This document shows, piece by piece, positions 56,603-64,000 of a stretch of DNA of 64,000 nucleotides; the first letter of the stretch is position 1, and every line of letters begins with the position of its first letter. The position numbers and the translations under genes were made by a program. The notes under the pieces were generated by a model. That model was not told the origin of the DNA. It searched no databases and worked only from the letters and a program-made list of their open reading frames with translations. The stretch covers positions 62,001 to 126,000 of the forward strand of contig NZ_AZEG01000003.1 of the NCBI RefSeq assembly GCF_001434935.1. Direction: 5' to 3'. Source of the stretch: Liquorilactobacillus uvarum DSM 19971. GTDB taxonomy: Bacteria; Bacillota; Bacilli; Lactobacillales; Lactobacillaceae.

Positions 56603-56739
56603 AATATATTCACCTTTCAATTATTTTACAATTTACTATACAGTTATCAGCTTGTTTATGTCAAATGGATTGGATTGAGCAAGTAGATTCTATTTCTTAG
56701 GAAAAAAGATGAAAAAAAGTTTACGAAATATGAAACAAA

Positions 56740-56768
56740 TTGAAATCAGTGAGATAAACAATTATAAT
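56740..56768 (+). promoter_or_regulatory. Promoter of asnB-lysC
   Basis: TTGAAA at 56740-56745 and TATAAT at 56763-56768 with a 17-base spacer, 37 bases ahead of asnB. Confidence 0.85.
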
Positions 56769-56805
56769 ATAGCGAGTAGAAAAATAACCAGAAGAGGTGC
56801 AAATT

Positions 56806-58692
56806 ATGTGCGGTTTCGTAGGGTGTTTATCTGATATTGAAAAAGATACTGGTAAAAAATATAATGAAATGATCAAGAAAATGAATAAAATGATTGTTCA
56901 TAGAGGCCCTGATGATGATGGGTATTTTGAAGACAAAAATATTACAATGGGTTTTAGACGTTTGAGTATCATTGATTTGGAGGGCGGACATCAACCGCTC
57001 TCTTATGATAATGAACGTTATTGGATGACTTTCAATGGTGAAATATATAATTATTTAGAATTGCGGACGGAATTGAAAAAAGAAGGTTATGAGTTTAAAA
57101 CTGATTCTGATTCTGAAGTTATTTTAGCAATGTATGCTAAGCACAAGGAAGATTGTGTGAAATTTTTCAGAGGTATGTATGCTTTTGTTATTTGGGATCG
57201 CCAAGAAAAAACTTTTTTTGCGGCGCGCGACCATTTTGGTATAAAACCTTTCTATTACGCGATAATAGATGATAATTTTTATTATGGATCAGAAAGCAAA
57301 GCAATTTACAAAGTTATGCAACAAAAAACTTTTGATCGAAGTGCACTACAGGACTACATGACTTTTCAGTTCGTGCCTGAACCAGAAACATTGACGAAAG
57401 AAATAAGGATGTTAGAGCCAGGATATTATTTGATCAAAAAATTAGGTGAGGAACCAAAGAAAAAGCGTTATTACTATGCGCAATTCAAACCTGTAATTAG
57501 GCCTGAGAATGAATATATCAAAAAGGTTCGTGATGTTTTATTTGATTCGGTTGAGAAGCATATGCGTGCAGATGTTCCAGTTGGCTCTTTCCTTTCTGGT
57601 GGAATTGATTCTTCAATTATTGTTGCTATCGCTAAACATTTTAATGCTCAGTTGGAGACGATCTCCGTTGGTTTTCAGCGTGAGGGGTACAGTGAAATAG
57701 ATGTAGCAAAAGAAACAGCAGAGAAATTGGGAGTTAAGAATTACAGCTCAATTATTACACCGGAAGAATTTATGAAAGTATTTCCACATTTTGTTTGGAG
57801 TATGGATGATCCCTTGGCTGATCCAGCTGCTGTTCCGCAATATTTTGTCGCTAGGGATGCTCGTAAACGTGTTAAGGTGGCATTAACAGGTGAGGGGGCT
57901 GATGAGTTGTTTGGGGGATATACGATTTATCATGAACCCGAATCACTTAAACCTTTCCGCTATACTAAGCCACTTAATGGTGTTTTAAACAAGATAGCAC
58001 ACATGATGCCAGAGGGAGTTAAGGGGCGCAGCTTCATTTTGCGCGGAACGACACCGCTTGAAGATCGTTACGTTGGGAATGCATTTATCTTTAACGAAGG
58101 TGAAAAGCACAAATTTATTAAAAACTATAATGATGCACATCCATTGCAGTCCATAACCAAGCCTTTTTATCATGATGCGCTTGCATATGATCCAATAAGC
58201 AAGATGCAGTTTATTGATATGCATGCATGGCTTAATGGTGATTTACTGCATAATGCAGACCGCACCACAATGGCACATAGTTTAGAGCTTAGGACACCGT
58301 TTTTAGACAAAGAGGTGTTCGCTGTTGCTAGCGAAATACCTGCAGATTTGCGAATAGCACATGGCACAACTAAGTATATTTTGCGTAAGGCTGCCGAGGG
58401 TGTAGTACCGGATCATGTGCTTAATCGCAAAAAACTAGGTTTTCCAGTACCGATTCGTTTCTGGTTACGCGACGAAATGTATGATTGGGCTAGAAACATC
58501 ATAGAGGAATCACAAACTGATCAATACTTTAATAAAAACTATTTCTTGAAATTGCTGGAAGATCACCGTGAACAAAAAAGAGATAATTCGCGAAAACTTT
58601 GGACGATTTTAACTTTCATGACATGGTATAAAATTTATGTTGAGAGTCCAGAGCTAATGGATTCTCAAACTGTGCAGCAGTTAGATTTTTAA
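56806..58692 (+). CDS. asnB: AsnB-type glutamine amidotransferase (asparagine synthetase or mDAP-amidating enzyme)
   Basis: The 628-residue protein has a class II glutaminase domain, with Cys1 exposed after Met removal (MCGFVG) and NGEIYNY, and an ATP-pyrophosphatase domain with SGGIDSS at 264-270. It would use glutamine nitrogen to make asparagine from aspartate. Several AsnB-type enzymes in meso-diaminopimelate bacteria (L. plantarum AsnB1, B. subtilis AsnB, corynebacterial LtsA) instead amidate mDAP of peptidoglycan precursors. The operon with lysC and the place beside the dcw cluster make that role plausible here. The start at 56806 is fixed by the need for Cys at position 2. Confidence 0.9.
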   Translation: MCGFVGCLSDIEKDTGKKYNEMIKKMNKMIVHRGPDDDGYFEDKNITMGFRRLSIIDLEGGHQPLSYDNERYWMTFNGEIYNYLELRTELKKEGYEFKTDSDSEVILAMYAKHKEDCVKFFRGMYAFVIWDRQEKTFFAARDHFGIKPFYYAIIDDNFYYGSESKAIYKVMQQKTFDRSALQDYMTFQFVPEPETLTKEIRMLEPGYYLIKKLGEEPKKKRYYYAQFKPVIRPENEYIKKVRDVLFDSVEKHMRADVPVGSFLSGGIDSSIIVAIAKHFNAQLETISVGFQREGYSEIDVAKETAEKLGVKNYSSIITPEEFMKVFPHFVWSMDDPLADPAAVPQYFVARDARKRVKVALTGEGADELFGGYTIYHEPESLKPFRYTKPLNGVLNKIAHMMPEGVKGRSFILRGTTPLEDRYVGNAFIFNEGEKHKFIKNYNDAHPLQSITKPFYHDALAYDPISKMQFIDMHAWLNGDLLHNADRTTMAHSLELRTPFLDKEVFAVASEIPADLRIAHGTTKYILRKAAEGVVPDHVLNRKKLGFPVPIRFWLRDEMYDWARNIIEESQTDQYFNKNYFLKLLEDHREQKRDNSRKLWTILTFMTWYKIYVESPELMDSQTVQQLDF

Positions 58693-58724
58693 ATTTTTAA
58701 TGTTGAATCAGAGGAGAAAAGGCA

Positions 58725-59927
58725 ATGAAGATAATGGTCCAAAAGTTTGGTGGAACATCTGTAAGAGATTATGCGGCAAGGTGTAAGGCTGCTGAACACG
58801 TTCGTTACACTGTTTCTGAGGGATACAAAGTTGCTGTTGTTGTTTCTGCTATTGGTCGCAAAGGGGCGCCTTATGCAACTGACTCTTTATTGAGTCTTAT
58901 TGATGGGGAGAGGACAAAGCTTGATGCGCGTGAACTTGACATGATTGTTTCGGTCGGTGAAGTTATTTCTACTGCAGTTTTCACGGAACTATTGAAAAAA
59001 AAGGGTTTCTTAGCAACTGCGATGAACGGTCCGGATGCAGGTTTTAGAACTAATAATGAATATCAAAATGCTAAGGTGATCGATGTAAAAACTGATGGAA
59101 TTTTAAATGCTTTTATGCAAAATGATGTTGTAGTCGTTGCCGGTTTTCAAGGATTGTCGAAAGAAGGGCATGTGACAACGCTTGGTCGAGGTGGAAGTGA
59201 TACTTCAGCAGCTCTGTTAGGGGCTGCTCTAGGTGCAGAAAGAGTTGATATTTTTACTGATGTAGCTGGAATGATGACTGCTGATCCAAGATTGGTCAAG
59301 AAAGCACGCTTTCTAAAAAATGTTAGCTACGAAGAAGTCGCAAATATGGCGCATGAAGGAGCTAAGGTTATTCATCCGCGCGCTGTCGAAGTTGCACAGC
59401 AAGCGCATGTTCCATTGAGAATTAGGTCAACTTGGGATGGACTTGATGAGTTGGGTACACTTGTCTCTGATCGCAATCTTTCGATTCAACATTACAGAAG
59501 TGTGACTGGAATTGCACATCAAATAGGTTTAACACAGTTTAGTGTGTCTACAGCAGATTATTCATCCGAGAAGATATTTGATTTGTTGGCTTCTAATCAT
59601 TTAAGTGTTGATTTCATTAATATTTTGCCTGAAAAAATTGTTTTTAATTTAAAACATGAAGAGGCAGAAGCAGCTAAAAGAATTCTAGCTGAAAAAAAAA
59701 TACCTGCTAAAATTATCGATGATTGTGTTAAAGTTTCGATTGTAGGAGCTGGAATTATGGGAACTCCTGGAATAACTGCTCGAATTGTCTCAGCACTTTC
59801 TCGAAAAAACATAAAAATACTTCAAACAACTGACAGTTATACTACTATTTGGGTATTGGTCCATCAAAAAGATTTAGAAGAAGCGGTAAATGTTTTGCAC
59901 GATAAATTCTTGTTGGATGATAATTAA
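58725..59927 (+). CDS. lysC: Aspartate kinase (lysC-type, monofunctional)
   Basis: Phosphorylates aspartate at the first step toward diaminopimelate/lysine, threonine and methionine. The 400-residue protein has QKFGGTS at the N-terminus, a kinase domain with LGRGGSDTSA, and a C-terminal pair of ACT domains from about residue 265 for feedback control. It follows asnB by 32 bases with AGGAG and is probably co-transcribed. No dap genes are present here, and no lysine riboswitch lies directly upstream of asnB or lysC. Confidence 0.94.
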   Translation: MKIMVQKFGGTSVRDYAARCKAAEHVRYTVSEGYKVAVVVSAIGRKGAPYATDSLLSLIDGERTKLDARELDMIVSVGEVISTAVFTELLKKKGFLATAMNGPDAGFRTNNEYQNAKVIDVKTDGILNAFMQNDVVVVAGFQGLSKEGHVTTLGRGGSDTSAALLGAALGAERVDIFTDVAGMMTADPRLVKKARFLKNVSYEEVANMAHEGAKVIHPRAVEVAQQAHVPLRIRSTWDGLDELGTLVSDRNLSIQHYRSVTGIAHQIGLTQFSVSTADYSSEKIFDLLASNHLSVDFINILPEKIVFNLKHEEAEAAKRILAEKKIPAKIIDDCVKVSIVGAGIMGTPGITARIVSALSRKNIKILQTTDSYTTIWVLVHQKDLEEAVNVLHDKFLLDDN

Positions 59928-59928
59928 A

Positions 59929-60300
59929 ATGGTGTCAATCTTAAGTGTTTGGTACTATCAGTTGTTGATTTTAGCGGTTATATGGATATTAGTTTCTCTT
60001 GTAAAAAAGAAAGTCCCAAAGATTCTACCTCAAAAACTCCTGCCAATAGATATAGTGATTTTTTTTATGTTTGTAGGTGCTCATTTTTTAACGCTTAATA
60101 AAAGCGGAAATTCTATTGTTCCCTATATTTTGTTGGGAATGGCAGTTTGGGGGATTTTTATGACATTGGTCCATGGTTTTGTAAAAGGAGAGTTAATTTA
60201 TAGTGCTTTCTTTTTACGTTATTGGCGTTTTGTTGACCTTGCGATCATTATTATTTATTGTGGATTGATTATCTTCAAAATAACGGGTCAGATTTATTAA
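59929..60300 (+). CDS. DUF3397 family membrane protein
   Basis: A 123-residue protein with four hydrophobic helices (about 9-26, 42-62, 72-92 and 103-120) and short basic loops, matching DUF3397 of Lactobacillales. Its function is not known. It is normally found just before mraZ. It starts one base after the lysC stop, with only a weak GGATGAT upstream, so translation may depend on lysC. The terminator at 60327 separates it from the dcw operon. Confidence 0.82.
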   Translation: MVSILSVWYYQLLILAVIWILVSLVKKKVPKILPQKLLPIDIVIFFMFVGAHFLTLNKSGNSIVPYILLGMAVWGIFMTLVHGFVKGELIYSAFFLRYWRFVDLAIIIIYCGLIIFKITGQIY

Positions 60301-60326
60301 GGATTTAGTGATACAGTTTTTAAGCA

Positions 60327-60375
60327 GGTCCAGTTAGAAAGTGGTGTTGAACTACTTTTTAATTGGGCTTTTTTG
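60327..60375 (+). terminator. Terminator after DUF3397
   Basis: A 19-base stem in which every position pairs (several G-U) between GGTCCAGTTAGAAAGTGGT and ACTACTTTTTAATTGGGCT, then a run of T residues. Confidence 0.85.
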
Positions 60376-60500
60376 TTTATCTATGGTACTTGATGATTAT
60401 TTTTCGACAATTTATTAACTCTAAATTTTAGATAAAAGACAACGCTGGTAAAACATAATTTATGATTATTGATGTCAAAATTTACAAGTAAATAACAAAG

Positions 60501-60545
60501 GTGGTAATGATGTGTGAAAATGTGGCTTAAAGTGGGGGATTGTGG
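60501..60545 (+). promoter_or_regulatory. MraZ operator, periodic GTG repeats upstream of mraZ
   Basis: GTGK units start at 60501, 60512, 60522, 60532 and 60542, the last four exactly ten bases apart, in a GTGTGAAAAT/GTGGCTTAAA/GTGGGGGATT/GTGG pattern. MraZ binds such direct repeats before its own gene, so autoregulation of the dcw cluster is expected. The operator overlaps the likely promoter. Confidence 0.78.
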
Positions 60546-60585
60546 TAATATCAAGGTGTAGTACTGTCGGAGGAGGTGCATCTTC

Positions 60586-61017
60586 ATGTTTATGGGGGAA
60601 TATCGACATACGATTGATATCAAGGGACGTCTAATTATTCCTGCAAAATTCCGTGATGATCTCGGAAATAATTTTGTAATGACAAGAGGGATGGATGGTT
60701 GTCTATTTGGTTACCCCCAAAAAGAGTGGGAACTTCTCCAGGAAAAATTGCAGAAACTCCCATTAACTAAAAAAGATGCACGGGCTTTTGTTAGATTCTT
60801 TTACTCTGCTGCTACTGAATGTGATTTTGACAAACAAGGCAGAGTCAGCATACCTAAGTCACTGCGCGGACATGCGGCGTTAGATAAAAAATGTGTGGTT
60901 GTTGGTGTTTCAAATAGATTTGAGATTTGGGCAGAAGATCGTTGGGATGAATTCTCAAAGGAAGTAGAAGTAGATTTTGACGATATTGCAGAGAAAATGA
61001 TTGATTTTGGATTGTGA
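60586..61017 (+). CDS. mraZ: Transcriptional regulator MraZ
   Basis: DNA-binding ring protein and first gene of the division and cell-wall cluster, usually a repressor of that operon. The 143-residue product has two tandem SpoVT/AbrB-like MraZ domains, seen as [22 protein letters not shown] and [22 protein letters not shown] precedes the ATG. A set of GTG repeats upstream is the likely binding site. Confidence 0.95.
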   Translation: MFMGEYRHTIDIKGRLIIPAKFRDDLGNNFVMTRGMDGCLFGYPQKEWELLQEKLQKLPLTKKDARAFVRFFYSAATECDFDKQGRVSIPKSLRGHAALDKKCVVVGVSNRFEIWAEDRWDEFSKEVEVDFDDIAEKMIDFGL

Positions 61018-61027
61018 GGAAGAACGA

Positions 61028-61981
61028 GTGGATAAATTTGAACATACAACGGTCCTTCTTCATGAAGCTGTCTCGGGATTGGCTGTGAAGAAAAATGGAG
61101 TTTATGTGGACTGTACTTTAGGTGGTGGCGGACACAGTAAACAGATTTTAAATGCACTTTCAGCTAATGGACATTTGTATGCTTTTGATCAAGATCAAAC
61201 TGCGATTGATTTTAATCAAGGCGAGCTGGCTTTTGCTTTGAAGGAAAAAAAATTAACTTTCATACAAGCTAATTTCCGCGAGTTAAAAAAGCAGCTTTCT
61301 CATCATGGAATTGACCGTCTGGATGGGGTTCTTTATGATTTAGGCGTTTCGTCTCCACAGTTTGACAATGCACAGCGTGGTTTTAGCTATCGTTATGATG
61401 CACCGTTAGATATGCGTATGAATCAAGCTCAAAGCTTGGATGCCAAACAGATCGTCAATGAGTGGAGTTATGCTGAATTAGTACGTATCTTTTTTCGATA
61501 TGGTGAAGAAAAATATGCTAAATCAATTGCACGCCATATTGAAAAAAAACGGGAACTTGCGAAAATTGAAACAACTGATCAGCTTGTCGAAATTATTAAA
61601 GAAGCAATTCCAGCACGTGCTCGCCGCAAAGGCGGACATCCAGCTAAGCGTGTTTTTCAAGCAGTTCGAATTGCAGTAAACGATGAATTGGGTGCGTTAG
61701 AAGAATCATTGTCACAGGCGCTAGACATGCTCAATGTTGGAGGGCGGATAAGTGTGATTACATTTCAGTCACTTGAAGATCGTCTCGTGAAATCAATGTT
61801 TAAGGAAAAGAGTCAGATATCTGATCTTCCACCAGGTTTGCCTGTTATTCCTAAGGATCAGCTGCCTTCATATCGTCTTGTTAACAAAAAACCTATTAAA
61901 CCTCAGCTGGAAGAACTGACAGTCAATCACAGAGCTCATTCTGCTAAGCTGCGGATTATTGAACGAATCGCAATCAAATAA
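61028..61981 (+). CDS. rsmH: 16S rRNA (cytosine-1402-N4)-methyltransferase RsmH
   Basis: SAM-dependent methyltransferase acting on C1402 in the 30S decoding centre. The 317 residues show [20 protein letters not shown] for SAM binding, GVSSPQFD and the [12 protein letters not shown] block. The start is GTG at 61028 with GAGGAAG just after the mraZ stop; an ATG at 61001 would overlap mraZ and add nine residues. It is the second dcw gene (mraW). Confidence 0.95.
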   Translation: MDKFEHTTVLLHEAVSGLAVKKNGVYVDCTLGGGGHSKQILNALSANGHLYAFDQDQTAIDFNQGELAFALKEKKLTFIQANFRELKKQLSHHGIDRLDGVLYDLGVSSPQFDNAQRGFSYRYDAPLDMRMNQAQSLDAKQIVNEWSYAELVRIFFRYGEEKYAKSIARHIEKKRELAKIETTDQLVEIIKEAIPARARRKGGHPAKRVFQAVRIAVNDELGALEESLSQALDMLNVGGRISVITFQSLEDRLVKSMFKEKSQISDLPPGLPVIPKDQLPSYRLVNKKPIKPQLEELTVNHRAHSAKLRIIERIAIK

Positions 61982-61996
61982 ACGAAAGGGTGTGAT

Positions 61997-62365
61997 ATGA
62001 TGCCACAAAATGCGGTAAGAAAATTAGCGGTTCAACCAAAAAAGAGAACAGCTCCAATACATAACACTGAAATAGAGAGACAAACTAGTCATGTTTCGAT
62101 GTCACACCTTGAAGTAACTGTGCTTATAGTCGCAAGTTTAGTAACGATGGTTTTGATGATAAGCGTGGTTTCTTCAAAAATTGCTTTATCAAAAGCACAG
62201 TATAATCTGCAGAATGTTAATCAAAAAATTGCAAACACTCAAAACAAAAATGTTGATAAGAAACAAGAAGTTAGTGAATTGTCGAGTCGCAGTCGCTTAA
62301 TGGAAGTTGCTAAAAATGCTGGTTTGACGATGAATGAACAAAATATAAGGAATGTTAACAAATGA
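61997..62365 (+). CDS. ftsL: Cell division protein FtsL
   Basis: A small bitopic divisome protein of 122 residues with a basic cytoplasmic N-terminus (about 1-45), one membrane helix (about 46-68) and an extracellular leucine-zipper-like coiled coil. It works with DivIC and FtsW/PBP in septal synthesis. Two adjacent ATG codons exist; either could be used after AAAGGGTG. Its stop overlaps the start of the following PBP gene (ATGA). Confidence 0.9.
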   Translation: MMPQNAVRKLAVQPKKRTAPIHNTEIERQTSHVSMSHLEVTVLIVASLVTMVLMISVVSSKIALSKAQYNLQNVNQKIANTQNKNVDKKQEVSELSSRSRLMEVAKNAGLTMNEQNIRNVNK

Positions 62366-64000
62366 GTCTAAAAAATAAACGACAGGTAAATAAACGCGAG
62401 TGGCAATATAATAGAAAACACTTTGGCATAGGGGTATTTTTTATTGTAGGATTGATATTTGTGATATTTATCAGTCGTTTTTTTTATGTCGGCATTTATA
62501 AGCGCGTTGATGGGGTAAATCTTCCTAAAAGGGTTGCACAGCTTTACGCAAGTAAAACAGAAGTAAAGGCACAGCGTGGAACAATTTATGATGCTGATAA
62601 TCAACCGATCGCTGAGGATACATCGACTTACTCGATTTATATTATTCTTTCTAAAAAAGCAGTTGCTTTCGGAAAAAGAGAATATTTGTCTGATAAAGAC
62701 AAAAATAAAGCAGCTCGTGTCTTAAGTAAAAATTTACCAATAAGTTATGAAAGGGTGAAGAAAATTCTGAACCCGGTAGATAAGGATACCTACCAAGTTG
62801 AACTTAGTAATGCTGGCAAAAATATTTCACTTGAAACTAAGAAAAAAATAGCATCTGCAGGGATAACAGGTATTAATTTTAAAGAATCACAGGCTCGTCT
62901 TTATCCGAACGGAGTTTTTGCTTCCCACATTGTTGGAATAGCGGAAAATGAATCTGGAAAAATGGTGGGGGTCATGGGTCTTGAGAAGGCCTTTAACAGT
63001 GATTTGACTGGTGTAAATGGAGTCAGAAGTTTCGAAAAAGACGTCCACGGTACTCCTATTCCAGGCAAAAAAATAAAAACACAAAAGGCAAAAGACGGCG
63101 ACAATGTTTATACGACAATTGACTCCAGACTGCAAACATATTTGGAAACATTATTGACGCAAGCACAAAATAAATATCATCCCGCTTCTACAAATGCAAT
63201 TTTGATGAATGCGCACACTGGCGAAATTGTTGCTGCCAGTCAGCGGCCAACGTTCAATGCACAAACAAAAGAGGGCATCGATCAGGTTTGGAGAAACACA
63301 TTGGCAGAAGACAGCTATGAGCCGGGGTCGACGATGAAAGTTCTAACGATGTCTGCGGCTATTGACAGTGGTATATATAATAGCAGCAGCACCTTCAAAT
63401 CAGGAACATATAAAATTGATGGAAAAACGATTGACGATTGGGATACAAACGGCTGGGGTTATATTACATATCAGGATGCTTTTGTCCGTTCTTCCAACGT
63501 TGGAATGGCTCATCTTGAACAGACAATGGGAAGTAAAGTTTGGTTAAAATATATCAAACGTTTTGGATTGTTGAAATCTACAGGTTCTGTTATTCCTAAC
63601 GAAGCTAGTGGAAGCATTGAATATAAGTATCCAATCGATCAGGCAAATACCGCTTATGGGCAAGGTGTTACAGTTACAGGTCTACAAATGATGCAGGCTT
63701 TTTCTGCAATTGCAAATGGTGGTAAAATGGTTAAACCTCAAATTGTTAAAAAAATTGTGAACCCGAACAATGGTAAGGTTATTTTAAAGAACAAGACAGA
63801 TATCGTTGGACAACCTATCAAAAAAGAAACGGCTAATAAAGTGCTAGAGATGATGCAAGATGTTGTTTATGATAAAAATGGTACTGGCTCAGCATATAAG
63901 ATTGACGGATACCGCATAGGTGTTAAAACAGGAACAGCACAGATTGGAAATTCCTCAGGGACTGGCTATCTGACAGGCGATACAAATTATATTTTTTCAG
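62362..64000 (+). CDS. pbpX: Penicillin-binding protein 2X (septal transpeptidase), 3' end cut by the window
   Basis: Septal DD-transpeptidase partner of FtsW. The 546 residues visible show a basic N-terminus, one membrane anchor (about 20-44), the pedestal domain starting with QRGTIYDAD, and the transpeptidase domain with STMK at 323-326, SSN at 377-379 and KTG at 522-524. The rest, including any PASTA domains found in PBP2x, lies beyond the window end. It overlaps ftsL by four bases and is the fourth gene of the dcw cluster. Confidence 0.94.
   Translation, partial: MSLKNKRQVNKREWQYNRKHFGIGVFFIVGLIFVIFISRFFYVGIYKRVDGVNLPKRVAQLYASKTEVKAQRGTIYDADNQPIAEDTSTYSIYIILSKKAVAFGKREYLSDKDKNKAARVLSKNLPISYERVKKILNPVDKDTYQVELSNAGKNISLETKKKIASAGITGINFKESQARLYPNGVFASHIVGIAENESGKMVGVMGLEKAFNSDLTGVNGVRSFEKDVHGTPIPGKKIKTQKAKDGDNVYTTIDSRLQTYLETLLTQAQNKYHPASTNAILMNAHTGEIVAASQRPTFNAQTKEGIDQVWRNTLAEDSYEPGSTMKVLTMSAAIDSGIYNSSSTFKSGTYKIDGKTIDDWDTNGWGYITYQDAFVRSSNVGMAHLEQTMGSKVWLKYIKRFGLLKSTGSVIPNEASGSIEYKYPIDQANTAYGQGVTVTGLQMMQAFSAIANGGKMVKPQIVKKIVNPNNGKVILKNKTDIVGQPIKKETANKVLEMMQDVVYDKNGTGSAYKIDGYRIGVKTGTAQIGNSSGTGYLTGDTNYIFS

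Noticed and set aside
53849-56800. Element integrated at tRNA-Asn with att direct repeats
   Set aside because: I looked for a copy of the tRNA 3' end across the accessory region and saw none, and no integrase is present.
1-64000. CRISPR array or insertion sequence
   Set aside because: No regularly spaced repeats with unique spacers and no transposase-like ORF were seen in the window.

Overview
The window is a low-GC Gram-positive chromosome segment from a member of the Lactobacillaceae. The evidence is the conserved order of housekeeping genes, strong AGGAGG-type ribosome binding sites, frequent TTG and GTG starts, and small lactobacillus-type proteins (DUF3042, DUF4044, DUF3397, YqgQ, a three-cysteine L33). 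The species cannot be fixed from the sequence alone. The asnB-lysC pair beside the cell-wall cluster would suit a lineage with amidated meso-diaminopimelate peptidoglycan, but that is inference.

Layout. 1-5.4 kb: cation efflux (minus strand), obgE, an OatA-like O-acetyltransferase and a small hypothetical gene. 5.6-10.7 kb: rnz, an SDR dehydrogenase, lapA, recJ and apt, closely spaced as one operon and ended by a strong terminator. 10.8-14.1 kb: a KtrA-type RCK protein and a large YfhO membrane protein, convergent with abutting stop codons. 14.3-19.7 kb: pbp2b, rpmG, 5-formyl-THF cyclo-ligase, rhomboid protease, yqgQ, glucokinase and a rhodanese-like protein. 19.8-24.2 kb: DUF3042 on the minus strand, then miaA, ynbB and glnR-glnA with a GlnR box. 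24.2-24.6 kb: a small gene under two LexA boxes. 24.7-36.8 kb: gmk, rpoZ, coaBC, priA, fmt, rsmB, stp, prkC, rsgA, rpe and thiN. 37.2-53 kb: rpmB (minus), then asp23, fakA, recG, plsX, acpP, rnc, smc, ftsY, ylxM, ffh, rpsP, khpA, rimM, trmD and rplS. This stretch joins membrane lipid synthesis, chromosome condensation, the SRP pathway and ribosome maturation.

53.0-56.5 kb is the only clearly accessory stretch. It is AT-rich and holds a structured leader RNA in front of an unknown 100-residue protein, a divergent tRNA-Asn, an unknown 102-residue protein, and an ImmR/ImmA/Cro-like regulatory switch with operators but no integrase or structural phage genes. 56.5 kb to the end returns to the core genome: DUF4044, asnB-lysC, DUF3397, then the start of the division and cell-wall (dcw) cluster (mraZ, rsmH, ftsL and a PBP2x gene cut by the window end). 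A periodic GTG-repeat MraZ operator lies upstream of mraZ.

Most of the window is ordinary core genome. The items most worth a second look are the SOS-controlled small gene at 24.2-24.6 kb, the candidate regulatory RNA at 53.1-53.3 kb, the isolated lysogeny-type switch with its unknown neighbours, and the apparent AUU start codon of priA.
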